A DNA stretch of 51,422 bases, from contig NZ_HE978609.1 of assembly GCF_000285835.1 (NCBI RefSeq), positions 1 through 51,422 of the forward strand, in the 5' to 3' direction. Shown piece by piece: positions 40,936-50,958 of this stretch. The notes under the pieces were generated by a model, which searched no databases, was not told where the DNA came from, and saw only the letters and a list, made by a program, of their open reading frames with translations. The first letter of the stretch is position 1, and every line of letters begins with the position of its first letter. The DNA is from Brevibacterium senegalense (GTDB taxonomy: Bacteria; Actinomycetota; Actinomycetes; Actinomycetales; Brevibacteriaceae). The position numbers and the translations under genes were made by a program.

Positions 40936-42077
40936 CCCGCGCTCCCCGCCGCAGCCGGCTGCAGGAAGGCGAGGAGGGCGCGGGTGGCGGCCACGACCTC
41001 GGCGGTGGGGACGTGCTCGTCCGCGCGGTGCGCGAACAGCGGGTCGCCGGGACCGAAGTTGAGGGCGGGGATGCCCAGCGCACTGAAGCGGGCGACGTCC
41101 GTCCACCCCAGCTTGGGGGCGACCGTCCCGCCCACCGCGGCCGCGAACTGGGCGGCGATGGGGCGGTCGAGGCCGGGGCGGGCGCCCTCGGACAGGTCGA
41201 CGACGCGCAGCCCGTGGCCGGGGAAGAGGCCGCGCAGGTGCTCCTCCGCCTGCCGGCCCGTGGTCGAGGGGGCGAAGCGGTAGTTGACGAGGACGGTGCA
41301 CTCGTCCGGGACGACGTTGCCGGCGACTCCCCCGCTGATGCCCACGGCGGACAGCGACTCGCGGTAGTCGAGGCCGTCGACCGTGACCGTCTGCGGCTCG
41401 TACTCCGCGAGCGTGCTGAGGATGGGAGCGGCGGCGTGGATCGCGTTGACGCCCATGAAGGCGCGGGCGGAGTGGGCGCGGACGCCGGTCGTCGTGACCT
41501 CGACGCGGATCGTGCCGTTGCAGCCGCCCTCGATGCCCGCGTTGGACGGCTCGCCCAGGATCGCGAGGTCCGCGGCCAGCAGCTCCGGGTGGTTCCGAGC
41601 CAGGCGGCCCAGCCCGTTGAGCGACGCGTCGACCTCTTCATGGTCGTAGAACACCCAGGTGACGTCGCGGGAGGGTTCCCGCAGCGCGTGCGCGACGGCC
41701 AGCTGCATCGCGACACCGGCCTTCATGTCGCAGGCACCGCGGCCCCACACGACCTCGCGTCCGTCCACCATGCGGCGGCGGGAGGGCACGTTGTCCTCGA
41801 TCGGGACCGTGTCGAGGTGCCCGGCGACGAGGACCCGCTCGTCCCGGCCCAGCTCCGTGCGCGCGATGAGCGCATCGCCGTCGCGCACGATCGTGAGTGC
41901 GGGCCCGTCGCCTGAGGAGATCGACCGGAGGACGGCCTCGACCGCGTCCGCGATGCGACGCTCGTCACCGGAGACGGACGGCAGGTCGCACAGCCGGGCG
42001 GTCAGTTCGACGGGGTCGTCGCAGGCGGCCAGCAGGCCCGCCGCATCCTGGTCAGCGATCGAGGGGGTGGAGGTCAT
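40932..42077 (-). CDS. dapE: Succinyl-diaminopimelate desuccinylase
   Basis: 381 residues, M20 fold. The zinc-site motifs are [32 protein letters not shown] and the C-terminal [17 protein letters not shown]. DapE converts N-succinyl-LL-diaminopimelate to LL-diaminopimelate and succinate in lysine and peptidoglycan synthesis. It is the first gene of the dapE-LOG-folP2 operon and is divergent from dapD. A TAGGCT box ends six bases before its ATG. Confidence 0.93.
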   Translation of the reverse strand: MTSTPSIADQDAAGLLAACDDPVELTARLCDLPSVSGDERRIADAVEAVLRSISSGDGPALTIVRDGDALIARTELGRDERVLVAGHLDTVPIEDNVPSRRRMVDGREVVWGRGACDMKAGVAMQLAVAHALREPSRDVTWVFYDHEEVDASLNGLGRLARNHPELLAADLAILGEPSNAGIEGGCNGTIRVEVTTTGVRAHSARAFMGVNAIHAAAPILSTLAEYEPQTVTVDGLDYRESLSAVGISGGVAGNVVPDECTVLVNYRFAPSTTGRQAEEHLRGLFPGHGLRVVDLSEGARPGLDRPIAAQFAAAVGGTVAPKLGWTDVARFSALGIPALNFGPGDPLFAHRADEHVPTAEVVAATRALLAFLQPAAAGSAG

Positions 42078-42082
42078 GCCGC

Positions 42083-42115
42083 CAGCCTACCGGGGGCGCC
42101 CCGCCCGGTAGGCTG
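42083..42115. promoter_or_regulatory. 33-bp palindrome carrying both dapE and dapD -10 boxes
   Basis: CAGCCTACCGGG (42083-42094) and its exact complement (42104-42115) flank nine bases. Each arm carries a TAGGCT: on the minus strand at 42084-42089, six bases before the dapE ATG, and on the plus strand at 42109-42114, seven bases before the dapD ATG. The whole intergenic gap is 44 bp, so the -35 region of each promoter would overlap the other's -10. Confidence 0.65.
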
Positions 42116-42121
42116 GGACGC

Positions 42122-43069
42122 ATGACAGCACGATTCGCAGCAGGCGTGGGCCTGCGCACGACCCATGGCAGCGACGTCCTCTCCGTCTGGTACCCGGCAC
42201 CGGTCCTGGGCACCTCCGCCGAGGCCGCCCAGACCTCCGCGCAGAGCGCGCTCAGCACCGCTGACCTCGAGGCTCTGGCGGGCGCGGACGAGGCGCGCGG
42301 CACCGCGACGGACGTCGTCACGACCGTCATCGACCTGGACGAGGCCCCGGCGGACGCCGCGGACGGCTACCTGCGCCTCCACGCGCTCTCGCACCGCCTC
42401 GTCACCCCCAACTCGATCAGCCTCGACGGCCTGTTCGGGAAGCTCACGAACGTCGTGTGGACGTCCTCGGGCGCGTGCGCGGTCGAGGGCTTCGACGTCG
42501 TGCGCGCGAAGCTGATGGCCCGCGACGGCCAGGTCGCCGTGTACGGGGTCGACAAGTTCCCCCGCATGACGGACTTCGTCGTCCCCTCCGGTGTGCGGAT
42601 CGGCGACGCGGACCGCGTGCGCCTGGGCGCGCACCTGGCCGAGGGGACCGTCGTCATGCACGAGGGCTTCGTGAACTTCAACGCGGGCACCCTGGGCTCG
42701 GCGATGATCGAGGGGCGCATCTCGCAGGGCGTCGTCGTGGGCGACGGCACGGACGTGGGCGGCGGCGCCTCGATCATGGGCACCCTGTCCGGCGGCAACT
42801 CGCTGCGCATCACGGTGGGCGCGGGCACCCTGCTGGGCGCGAACTCCGGCATCGGCATCTCGCTGGGCGACAACTGCATCGTCGAGGCGGGCCTCTACGT
42901 GACCGCCGGGACCCCGGTGGCACTGGTCGAGGAGCGCGGACGCGTCGTCAAGGCGATCGAGCTGTCCGGCGCGGACGGCGTCCTGCTGCGCCGCAACGGC
43001 CGCACCGGCGGTGTCGAGGCGCTGGCGCGCACGGACCGCGGCATCGAGCTCAACCCCGACCTGCACTGA
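42122..43069 (+). CDS. dapD: Tetrahydrodipicolinate N-succinyltransferase
   Basis: 315 residues, the actinobacterial type of DapD. A left-handed beta-helix occupies roughly residues 155-265 (hexapeptide repeats: [51 protein letters not shown]). The conserved [20 protein letters not shown] and MGTLSGG are present. It transfers succinyl from succinyl-CoA to tetrahydrodipicolinate, the step whose product passes to DapC and then DapE, both in this window. Confidence 0.93.
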   Translation: MTARFAAGVGLRTTHGSDVLSVWYPAPVLGTSAEAAQTSAQSALSTADLEALAGADEARGTATDVVTTVIDLDEAPADAADGYLRLHALSHRLVTPNSISLDGLFGKLTNVVWTSSGACAVEGFDVVRAKLMARDGQVAVYGVDKFPRMTDFVVPSGVRIGDADRVRLGAHLAEGTVVMHEGFVNFNAGTLGSAMIEGRISQGVVVGDGTDVGGGASIMGTLSGGNSLRITVGAGTLLGANSGIGISLGDNCIVEAGLYVTAGTPVALVEERGRVVKAIELSGADGVLLRRNGRTGGVEALARTDRGIELNPDLH

Positions 43070-43156
43070 GTCGGTGAGGGGCGGTGGGGGCGTTCGTGCG
43101 CTGAGCGTCGTGCGCGGAGCGTCCCGCGCCCCGTTCCCGCGTGAGACGGTGGGTCC

Positions 43157-44506
43157 ATGAGTACGGACCCGCCCTCTCACGCGTCTGCACCCACTCATTC
43201 TGTGCCGCCCGCGCATGGTGTGCCACCTGCGCAGCAGCCGCCGCGGCCTGGCCCACCTGCTCAGCAGCCGCAGCCCGGCCCGCCTGCACCGCCCGCGCAA
43301 CCGCTCCCCCGCGCGCTGGCCCCGGACCTGGCCCGGGGCTTCATGCTCCTCCTCATCGCGATCGCGAATGTCTCGTGGCACCTGTGGGGCCACCCCACCG
43401 GCCTCATGTCCGCGCATCCCACGGACGGCGGGCCGCTCGACACCGCGCTGGCCGCAGTCTCACTCGTCTTCATCGACGGGCGCATCTACCCCATGTTCGC
43501 GTTCCTCTTCGGCTACGGCATGGTCCAGTTCGCCCGGTCCCGGGGCACCCGCGGCTTCCCGGACCGCATCGTCGACCGGATGCTGCTGCGGCGGCACCTC
43601 TGGCTGCTGGTGTTCGGGTTCGTGCACGCGCTGCTGCTGTTCAACGGAGACATCCTGGGCGCGTACGGACTCACGGGGCTCATCCTGGGGGCAGCACTCT
43701 TCCGGCGCTCCGACAAGGCACTGCGCATCACGTCGTGGGTGCTGGCCGGCGCCCTCCTGCTCTTCGCGCTGGGCGGCCTCGTCATCGGGCTCCTCATGCT
43801 CCTCCTGCCCGCGGAGGTGCAGGAGGAGATCTCCCGGTCGACGGAGGCGGGCGGATCGATCACGGACATGATCTCCGGACAGTCGAACTACGCACTGGCC
43901 GCCCTCATCCGTGCGGGGATGTGGATCGGGACGACGATCGGCAGCGTCCTCATGCTCACGATCCCGCTGGCCATGGTGCTGGGATGGATCGCCGCCCGGC
44001 GCGGTCTGCTGGACGATCCCGCCGCGCACCGGCGCACGCTGGTCCGCATCGCCGTCTGGGGCATCGCGATCGGAGCCCTGGGCGGACTGCCCACCGCGCT
44101 CGCGTTCACGGGCGTCCTGCCCGTGCCGGCCATGAACAGCTGGATGCTCTCCGGCTTCGATCAGCTCACGGGTGTGGCCGGCGGCGCCGGGTACGCCGCG
44201 GCTTTCGGCCTGCTCGCGCTGCGGATCGGCTCGCGGCCCGGTCGCATCACCGCAGCCGTCGCCGGCGTGGGCCGCCGGTCGCTCAGCTTCTACCTGCTCC
44301 AGTCCGTCCTCTTCGCCCCGCTGCTGACGGCGTGGGGCTTCGGCCTGGGACAGCACGTGGGGACGGCGATCGCCTTCGCGATCGCGGTGGGCGTGTGGCT
44401 GCTGTCCGTGGTCATCGCGGCCGTGATGGACGCACGGAACGCCCGCGGACCGGCGGAGAGGCTGCTGCGCCGCCTCACATACGGACCCCACGACCCGGCA
44501 CGGTGA
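43157..44506 (+). CDS. DUF418 domain membrane protein
   Basis: 449 residues. The N-terminal ~50 residues are Pro/Gln/Ala-rich. About ten hydrophobic helices follow (for example LARGFMLLLIAIANVSWHLW; FAFLFGYGMVQFARSRG; LLVFGFVHALLLFNGDIL), then the DUF418 C-terminal block (GRRSLSFYLLQSVLFAPLLT). The DG(R) loop after helix two and the FGYG motif are typical. These proteins are distant relatives of membrane acyltransferases; no substrate is known. No close operon partner; it converges across a hairpin-rich spacer on gltA. Confidence 0.85.
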   Translation: MSTDPPSHASAPTHSVPPAHGVPPAQQPPRPGPPAQQPQPGPPAPPAQPLPRALAPDLARGFMLLLIAIANVSWHLWGHPTGLMSAHPTDGGPLDTALAAVSLVFIDGRIYPMFAFLFGYGMVQFARSRGTRGFPDRIVDRMLLRRHLWLLVFGFVHALLLFNGDILGAYGLTGLILGAALFRRSDKALRITSWVLAGALLLFALGGLVIGLLMLLLPAEVQEEISRSTEAGGSITDMISGQSNYALAALIRAGMWIGTTIGSVLMLTIPLAMVLGWIAARRGLLDDPAAHRRTLVRIAVWGIAIGALGGLPTALAFTGVLPVPAMNSWMLSGFDQLTGVAGGAGYAAAFGLLALRIGSRPGRITAAVAGVGRRSLSFYLLQSVLFAPLLTAWGFGLGQHVGTAIAFAIAVGVWLLSVVIAAVMDARNARGPAERLLRRLTYGPHDPAR

Positions 44507-44620
44507 CACGTCCCCGCGAGGACGCGGAACGGCCGATGCCAGTGTGAGTCCGGTCCGGCCACCCGCACACTCTCATCCACGCACCTGCGCTCTCCCATCC
44601 GACCAATCGCGCCTCCACTG

Positions 44621-44683
44621 CGTTGAGGTGTACGTACAGGCCTCATTCCAAGCGAATTCGGGGCGTGGACGTACACCTCAACG
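44621..44683. repeat. 63-nt hairpin with 15-bp perfect outer stem
   Basis: CGTTGAGGTGTACGT (44621-44635) and its exact complement (44669-44683). Inside, a 4x4 internal loop (ACAG/GTGG) is followed by GCCTC/GGGGC and ATTC/GAAT stems around CAAGC. The continuous fold suggests an RNA or a small mobile-element remnant. Confidence 0.65.
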
Positions 44684-44771
44684 AGTTGTGGGACGCCGCG
44701 CGTCCCCGTGGGACGCGTCAGGAGTCGCCCGCAACCGCATTCCCGGCTCTGCACAGCGTGCCGCGATTCAG

Positions 44772-44810
44772 GTTGCGTTTCACAGACCGATTCGGTCTGT
44801 GAAACGCAAC
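44772..44810. repeat. 39-bp perfect palindrome
   Basis: GTTGCGTTTCACAGACCGA and its exact complement meet around a single T. No T tract follows on either side. Confidence 0.8.
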
Positions 44811-44872
44811 GTGAGTCGCGGGGCGGACACTCGTGTCGGCGTGTGTGGCCTTCAGGCCACCCCTCGCGTCCC

Positions 44873-44955
44873 CGCGGGGACGTGCGGTACGTGACACTCG
44901 TCCGCGCGGGGACGTGCGGTACGTGACACTCGTCCGCGCGGGGACGTGCGGTACG
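44873..44955. repeat. 32-bp tandem repeat, about 2.6 copies
   Basis: Copies begin at 44873, 44905 and 44937; each starts CGCGGGGACGTGCGGTACG. The third copy stops after this part and runs into the terminator-like hairpin. Confidence 0.8.
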
Positions 44956-44990
44956 GCCCTGGATCCCCACGTGGGTGGGAGTCCAGGGCC
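44955..44990. terminator. Terminator-like hairpin in the gltA/DUF418 spacer
   Basis: GGCCCTGG and CCAGGGCC enclose a second stem (CCCAC/GTGGG). It is the closest strong hairpin downstream of the gltA stop, about 120 bases away. Confidence 0.45.
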
Positions 44991-45108
44991 GTTCGTGCGT
45001 TGGGACCGCGTCGTGCGATGGGACCACGGCGTGCGGTCAGACCGCGGCGGTCAGCGCGTCAGCACGTCTCTGCCGGCGCGGAGCGCCCAGGCGCTTGCGC
45101 GGTGAGCC

Positions 45109-46395
<1,287 letters not shown>

Positions 46396-46482
46396 GCGGG
46401 TACCTCTCATCTTCGTGTCCCGGCGGTGGCCGGGCTTGGATGTTCCCCAGCAGAAGCTGAGTATGGATTCAAAGTCTTCTGC

Positions 46483-46488
46483 AGACTA
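46483..46488 (-). promoter_or_regulatory. Possible -10 box of gltA
   Basis: TAGTCT on the minus strand with TTCGTG 18 bases upstream (46512-46507). It implies a leader of about 80 bases; a weak assignment. Confidence 0.3.
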
Positions 46489-46567
46489 GCCGAACTGTCC
46501 GCACGGCACGAAATCACCGGGCGAGGGTGTATAATACGCCAATCGCGCCCGGCGACCCGCTGCCGCG

Positions 46568-47689
46568 TCAGCCGCGCAGGCGGTCCGCCGCCTCCCGGAT
46601 CACGTCGTCCGACGCCGTGAGGGCGATGCGCACGTGGCGCGCGCCGGCCTCGCCGTAGAACGCACCGGGACCGGCGATGATCCCCCGCTGCGCGAGGGCC
46701 TCGATCGTGTCCCAGCAGTCCTCGTCCCGGGTCGCCCACAGGTAGAGACCCGCCTCCGAATGATCGATGCGCACGCCGAAGGCCTCGACCGCCGGACGCA
46801 GCACCGCGCGCCGGGCGCGGTAGTGCTCCTTCTGCTCCCGGACATGCTCTTCGTCCTGCAGCGCCGCGATCGCGGCGGCCTGCACGGGCCCCGGCATGAT
46901 CATCCCCGCGTGCTTGCGCGCAGTGGTGAGCGGCCCCACGAGAGCCGGGTCGCCTGCGAGGAACGCGGCGCGGTAGCCGGCCAGATTGGACTGCTTCGAC
47001 AGGGAGTACACGGACAGCACGCCCGTGTGGTCCTCGCCCACGACGCGGGGGTCGAGGATGCCGGGTGCGGTCTCCTCGCCCTCCCAACCCAGGCGCGCGT
47101 AGCACTCGTCCGAGGCGAGGACGACGCCGGCCTCCCGCGTCCGCTGGACGACCGCCCGCAGCGTCGCGGGGTCGAGCACGCGGCCGGTGGGATTGCCCGG
47201 CGAGTTGATCCACAGAAGACCCACGCCCTCCAGGGACGCTCCGGCCACGATGTCGTCGACGTCCAGCACCCGCGCCTCGACACCGGCGAGCGTCGCCCCC
47301 ATCGCGTAGGTGGGGTACGCCGCGGCCGGATGCGCGACCGCCAGACCCCGACCGGCCAGACCCAGGAGGGTGGGCAGCCAGGCGACGGCCTCCTTCGAGC
47401 CCACGAGCGGCAGCACCTGCGTCGCGGGATCGAGGGTCGCACCGAAGACCCGGGCGTACCAGTCCGCGATCGCACCGCGCAGCTGCGGGGTGCCCGCGGT
47501 CGCGGGGTAGCCGGGCCAGTCCGCGGCGGCGGCCAGCGCCTCGCGGATGACGGGCGGGGTGGGATCGACGGGCGTGCCGATCGACAGGTCGCAGACGCCG
47601 CCGGGGTGCGCGTCCGCGGTCGCGCGGTAGGGCGCGAGGGTGTCCCACGGGTAGTCGGGCAGGGACAGGCCGAATCCCGTCTGCGTCAC
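46568..47689 (-). CDS. dapC: Succinyldiaminopimelate aminotransferase
   Basis: 373 residues, class I PLP aminotransferase. The PLP lysine is in VYSLSKQSNLAGYRAAF, with INSPGNPTGRVLD and LASDECYARLGWEGE. The combination with an adjacent ferredoxin gene is the usual actinobacterial dapC context. The GTG at 47689 follows the ferredoxin stop after five bases, so the two are one operon. It converts N-succinyl-2-amino-6-ketopimelate to the amino form between DapD and DapE. Confidence 0.9.
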   Translation of the reverse strand: MTQTGFGLSLPDYPWDTLAPYRATADAHPGGVCDLSIGTPVDPTPPVIREALAAAADWPGYPATAGTPQLRGAIADWYARVFGATLDPATQVLPLVGSKEAVAWLPTLLGLAGRGLAVAHPAAAYPTYAMGATLAGVEARVLDVDDIVAGASLEGVGLLWINSPGNPTGRVLDPATLRAVVQRTREAGVVLASDECYARLGWEGEETAPGILDPRVVGEDHTGVLSVYSLSKQSNLAGYRAAFLAGDPALVGPLTTARKHAGMIMPGPVQAAAIAALQDEEHVREQKEHYRARRAVLRPAVEAFGVRIDHSEAGLYLWATRDEDCWDTIEALAQRGIIAGPGAFYGEAGARHVRIALTASDDVIREAADRLRG

Positions 47690-47694
47690 GGGGC

Positions 47695-48018
47695 TCAGTC
47701 CTGGTTCTGCGGGGGCAGGGCTGCGATGATCGGGTGATCGGTCCCCGTGTTGCCCACCTTCGCGGCGCCGCCGGGCGAGCCCAGATCGTCGAAGAAGTCC
47801 ACGTTGGCGGTGTAGTACTCCGCCCACTCCTCCGGCACATCGTCCTCGTAGTAGATCGCCTCGACCGGGCAGACCGGCTCGCAGGCCCCGCAGTCCACGC
47901 ACTCATCGGGGTGGATGTAGAGCATCCGCTCGCCCTCGTAGATGCAGTCCACGGGACATTCGTCGATGCACGCCTTGTCCTTGAGGTCCACACACGGCTG
48001 CGCGATGACGTATGTCAC
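47695..48018 (-). CDS. fdxA: Seven-iron ferredoxin (3Fe-4S/4Fe-4S)
   Basis: 107 residues. Cysteine pattern [17 protein letters not shown] and [15 protein letters not shown] fits a 7Fe ferredoxin of the mycobacterial FdxC/FdxA type. The start is the GTG at 48018, with GGAG about eight bases upstream; an in-frame upstream GTG lacks this spacing. The electron partner is unknown. It is the first gene of the fdxA-dapC operon. Confidence 0.93.
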   Translation of the reverse strand: MTYVIAQPCVDLKDKACIDECPVDCIYEGERMLYIHPDECVDCGACEPVCPVEAIYYEDDVPEEWAEYYTANVDFFDDLGSPGGAAKVGNTGTDHPIIAALPPQNQD

Positions 48019-48067
48019 TGTCACTTCTCCTATGGCTCCGGATCCACTCCTCACCAGGGTACTCCCC

Positions 48068-48073
48068 TAGAGT
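48068..48073 (+). promoter_or_regulatory. -10 box upstream of the GNAT gene
   Basis: TAGAGT, 57 bases before the ATG at 48131; no clear -35. Weak assignment. Confidence 0.3.
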
Positions 48074-48130
48074 GGAGTGGCCCCACCCCCGTCGCGCACC
48101 GCGACGAACAGTCGAAGCAGAGGTCAGTCC

Positions 48131-49179
48131 ATGGAGCTGCGTCCCGGAATCCGCGTCGTCCTGAGGTACCGCAGTGGCGACGGGGCGACGGACGCGCTGG
48201 GACTCGTCGACGACGTGACGGAACTCACCGTCACGGTGCGGACGAAGCGCGGACCGGTCGTCGTCGACCGGGAGTCGATCCTCGTCGCCCACGAGGTCCC
48301 GCCCGCACCGGTCCGCACGGGACAACCGCACCGGACCCTGTCCGCCGTCGACCTGCGCCGCATCTCCGCCGCCGCCTGGCTCCCCCCGCAGAGCACGTGG
48401 CTCCACGCGGACAACGTGCGCGCGGAGGCGGAGGGGTCGACCGACTTCGTCCAGACCGGCTGGCTGCTGCGGGCGGAAGCGGACTCGCCCTCGCGCCGGG
48501 CGTCCTCCGCCCTGCCGCTCGACGCGCCGGGGATGCCCGCCGCACAGGCCCTCGACGCCGTCGAGGCCTGGTATGCCGCGCGCGGGCTGAGCCCTCAGAT
48601 CCAGATCTACTCCGCGGATGCGGGTGCCGCGCTCGACCCCGCCTGCGCGGAGCTGGGGCCGCTGCTGCGCGAGCGCGGGTTCACCCCCTCGGCTCCGGTC
48701 CTCCTGCTGACGGGGGCCACGCGCGAGGCCGCCGCCGGTGCGACCCGTGCGACGGACGCGGCGCTGCCCGGCCTCACGATCCACGTGGAGGACGAGCCGT
48801 CGGAGGATCTCGTGACAGCTCTGGGGCGCGATCCGCAGGCGCCCGACCGCGCGGCGTTCACCCGCCTGCTCACCTCCGGCGAGCAGGTCCAGTTCGTGTC
48901 CGCGTGGGCGCATCATCCGGACGGCTCGCGCAGCCCGGTCGCCGCGTGCCGACTGGCGGAGGTGAATCGCTGGGCGGTCGTGACGAACCTCGTCACGCAC
49001 CCCCGGCTGCGCCGTCGCGGTGCCGGCCGCGCGACCGTGCGCGCCGCGCTCGCGACCGCCGCCGCCGGGGCGTGCGCTCCTACCTCGTCGATGTGGAGGC
49101 GGACAACACGGCGTCCCTGGCCCTCTTCGAGTCTGTGGGCGCGACGGTCGCCCAGCGCAGCTGGTACGCCCGCCGCTGA
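48131..49179 (+). pseudogene. GNAT acetyltransferase with a single-base frameshift
   Basis: The frame from ATG 48131 (MELRPGIRVVLRYRSGDGA) encodes an N-terminal beta domain and a GNAT domain up to THPRLRRRGAGRATVRAALA, the acetyl-CoA binding motif. It then leaves the fold at about 49065. The expected C-terminal strand and helix (RGVRSYLVDVEADNTASLAL, FESVGATVAQRSWYARR) continues in the next frame up to the stop at 49179. One missing C in the GCC-GCC-GCC-GGG run at 49058-49070 explains it exactly. If real, the protein reads through to 49216 with a scrambled end; otherwise it is a sequencing error in a GC run. Confidence 0.75.
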
Positions 49180-49190
49180 CGATCGCCCAG

Positions 49191-50891
49191 TCAGTCCTCG
49201 CAGACGACGCGGTTGACCGGCCGGTAGACGGTCGTGAAGTCGTCCTCCTGCACGACGTCCCCGCTGTCCGCGTCGCGGATCGTGCGATAGATCGTGATGG
49301 ACCAGCCCTCCCCCGGTGACTGCGGGGTGCAGGACGGGCCGGATTCCCGCACCGTGCCCGGCGAGGTGTAGGCGAAGCGGTCGGAGGCGCCGGCCTCGAC
49401 CTCGACCGTCTTGACGCCCAGCACGCGGGCGTGGACTTCGCCCCCGGACAGGCTCATGTCCAGCACGACCGGCTCGTCGGAGGTGTTCGTGAACTTGAGG
49501 TCGATCGACGTCCAGTCGATCGTCGTCTCGCGGCCCTCCGGATAGCGGGAGATGTAGCGCGAGTGCGCTCGGTGCTCGTCCAGGTCGAAGCCCGCGAAGA
49601 ACGCGGCGTTGAACAGAGTCGTCGACACCTGCGAGATCCCGCCGCCGTAGTCCTCCTTCATCTGGCCGTCCATGATGACGCCCGCCGGCTTGTAGCCGTT
49701 CGCGGCGGTCCGCTGACCCAGCGTCTCGTTGAGGGAGAACTGCTCACCGGGCAGCAGCACGGTGCCCCTCACCCGGTCCGTCGACACGCGCAGGTTCGTG
49801 TCACGGTTGGGGTCGGAGTCGTACGAGGTGGAGAACTCCGCGATCGTGTCGGAGAAGTCCGCGTCCTCCGCGTCCTCCGTCGTGAACTCCGGCTCCTCCT
49901 CCGTCAGCTCGATCTCCCCACTGCGGTCGTCCGCGGTCATCGCCTCTGCGACCGCATCCGCCACCGCGTCCTCCTCCGCGCCCAGACCACTGGAGGCCGG
50001 CACGACCGTGAGGTCGTCGCCGTCGATGTCGAAGCTCGCGTCCGTGGGGGCCTGGCCCACGTCCGGGTTCGCCTCGAAGACCGCCTCCGTGAGAGCGCCG
50101 GCGTCGAGAACCGGGGCGAGCGTCCCGTCCTGCGGCTCGAACGACAGGAGACCGGCGATCGTCTGCGCGGGCACCTCCATCTCCTGCGTCTCCCCGTCCG
50201 GGTCCGTCGCCTCGAGGGTCACGGCGTCGGAGACCGCGGGCTCGGCCACATCCGACCGCACCCGCTCCGCCTCCTCCGTCGTGATGTCCGGCTCCGTGGC
50301 GACCGGATCGACGGTCACCTCGTCCGCGCGCAGCCACTGCTGCTCGATCGCCTCGCGCAGGGCGGCATCCGCTACGACGATCCCGTCCTCGCCCTTCGTC
50401 ACGATCGCGGCCCGGTCCTCGTCGTACTCGAGCTGCGCGTCGACGGGCTCCAGGGTGAGGTCCTCCGCCGTCGACTCCAGCACGGGCCCCAGCGCGTCCT
50501 CGTCGATGTCGAGGACCGGCGCGATCTCCTCGTCCTCGAAGAGGCGCGACCAGACGACGCGGGGGTCCAGGGAGAATCCCAGGGCGGAGTCGACGGTCGC
50601 GTCGATGTCGACGCCCAGTCCCGCGTCCTCCGGGTCGAAGGTCGCGGACGATTCGCCCGCGACGACGGCCACCTCCTGCTGCGGGGTCTCCCCCAGACCG
50701 TCGGTCAGCGCGGTCGCCGCCTGCTCACGGTCCATCCCGCCGATGTCGACGCCCATCGACTGCGCACCGGACGGGGCCGCGGTGGACTGCCACGCGGCCA
50801 GCAGCACGTACGCGCCGGCCAGCAGGACGGCGACGGCCGAGCCGATGATGAGCCACCACGGCCTCGTCCTGCCTGCGGTCTCCTGTGTCAT
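49191..50891 (-). CDS. VanW family protein with peptidoglycan-binding repeats
   Basis: 566 residues. An N-terminal anchor (WWLIIGSAVAVLLAGAYVLL) precedes two PG_binding_4-type repeats (GVDIGGMDREQAATALTDGL; and a second near residues 215-330), an acidic linker, and the VanW domain (TNLRVSTDRVRGTVLLPGEQ, ADGYGGGISQVSTTLF-like, YPEGRETTIDWTSIDLKF). It is probably a cell-envelope protein. VanW occurs in some vancomycin clusters but has no proven role in resistance. ATG 50891 is chosen; the frame to 50948 precedes the helix without a ribosome binding site. Confidence 0.87.
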   Translation of the reverse strand: MTQETAGRTRPWWLIIGSAVAVLLAGAYVLLAAWQSTAAPSGAQSMGVDIGGMDREQAATALTDGLGETPQQEVAVVAGESSATFDPEDAGLGVDIDATVDSALGFSLDPRVVWSRLFEDEEIAPVLDIDEDALGPVLESTAEDLTLEPVDAQLEYDEDRAAIVTKGEDGIVVADAALREAIEQQWLRADEVTVDPVATEPDITTEEAERVRSDVAEPAVSDAVTLEATDPDGETQEMEVPAQTIAGLLSFEPQDGTLAPVLDAGALTEAVFEANPDVGQAPTDASFDIDGDDLTVVPASSGLGAEEDAVADAVAEAMTADDRSGEIELTEEEPEFTTEDAEDADFSDTIAEFSTSYDSDPNRDTNLRVSTDRVRGTVLLPGEQFSLNETLGQRTAANGYKPAGVIMDGQMKEDYGGGISQVSTTLFNAAFFAGFDLDEHRAHSRYISRYPEGRETTIDWTSIDLKFTNTSDEPVVLDMSLSGGEVHARVLGVKTVEVEAGASDRFAYTSPGTVRESGPSCTPQSPGEGWSITIYRTIRDADSGDVVQEDDFTTVYRPVNRVVCED

Positions 50892-50958
50892 GCGCGGCGT
50901 CCTGCACTTCCCGATCCGGTGCCAGCGGCGGGCACCGCTGGAGATCACGAGAAATGTA

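Larger units (their letters stand above)
44507..45108. other. 602-bp non-coding spacer rich in inverted and tandem repeats
   Basis: Between the convergent DUF418 and gltA genes no coding frame with a ribosome binding site was found. The spacer holds a 63-nt long hairpin (44621-44683), a 39-bp perfect palindrome (44772-44810), a short GTGGCC/GGCCAC hairpin (44845-44860), a 32-bp tandem repeat (44873-44955) and a terminator-like hairpin (44955-44990). Confidence 0.6.

Noticed and set aside
44873..44955. CRISPR-like array
   Set aside because: The units are directly tandem with no unique spacers, and there are no cas genes.
44290..45027. 245-codon minus-strand frame across the hairpin-rich spacer
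   Set aside because: Composition is dominated by repeats and palindromes, no ribosome binding site or domain is present, and it overlaps the end of the DUF418 gene.
46530..46535. Perfect TATAAT on the plus strand
   Set aside because: It faces no plus-strand gene (dapC and gltA are on the minus strand) and no suitable -35 was seen, so it is probably chance.
49058..49070. Programmed -1 frameshift site in the GNAT gene
   Set aside because: The run is not a slippery heptamer of the usual type and no downstream pseudoknot is apparent; a missing base is the simpler explanation.
49191..50891. Vancomycin resistance gene
   Set aside because: VanW-domain proteins are widespread without resistance, and no vanHAX, vanRS or vanY gene is nearby.
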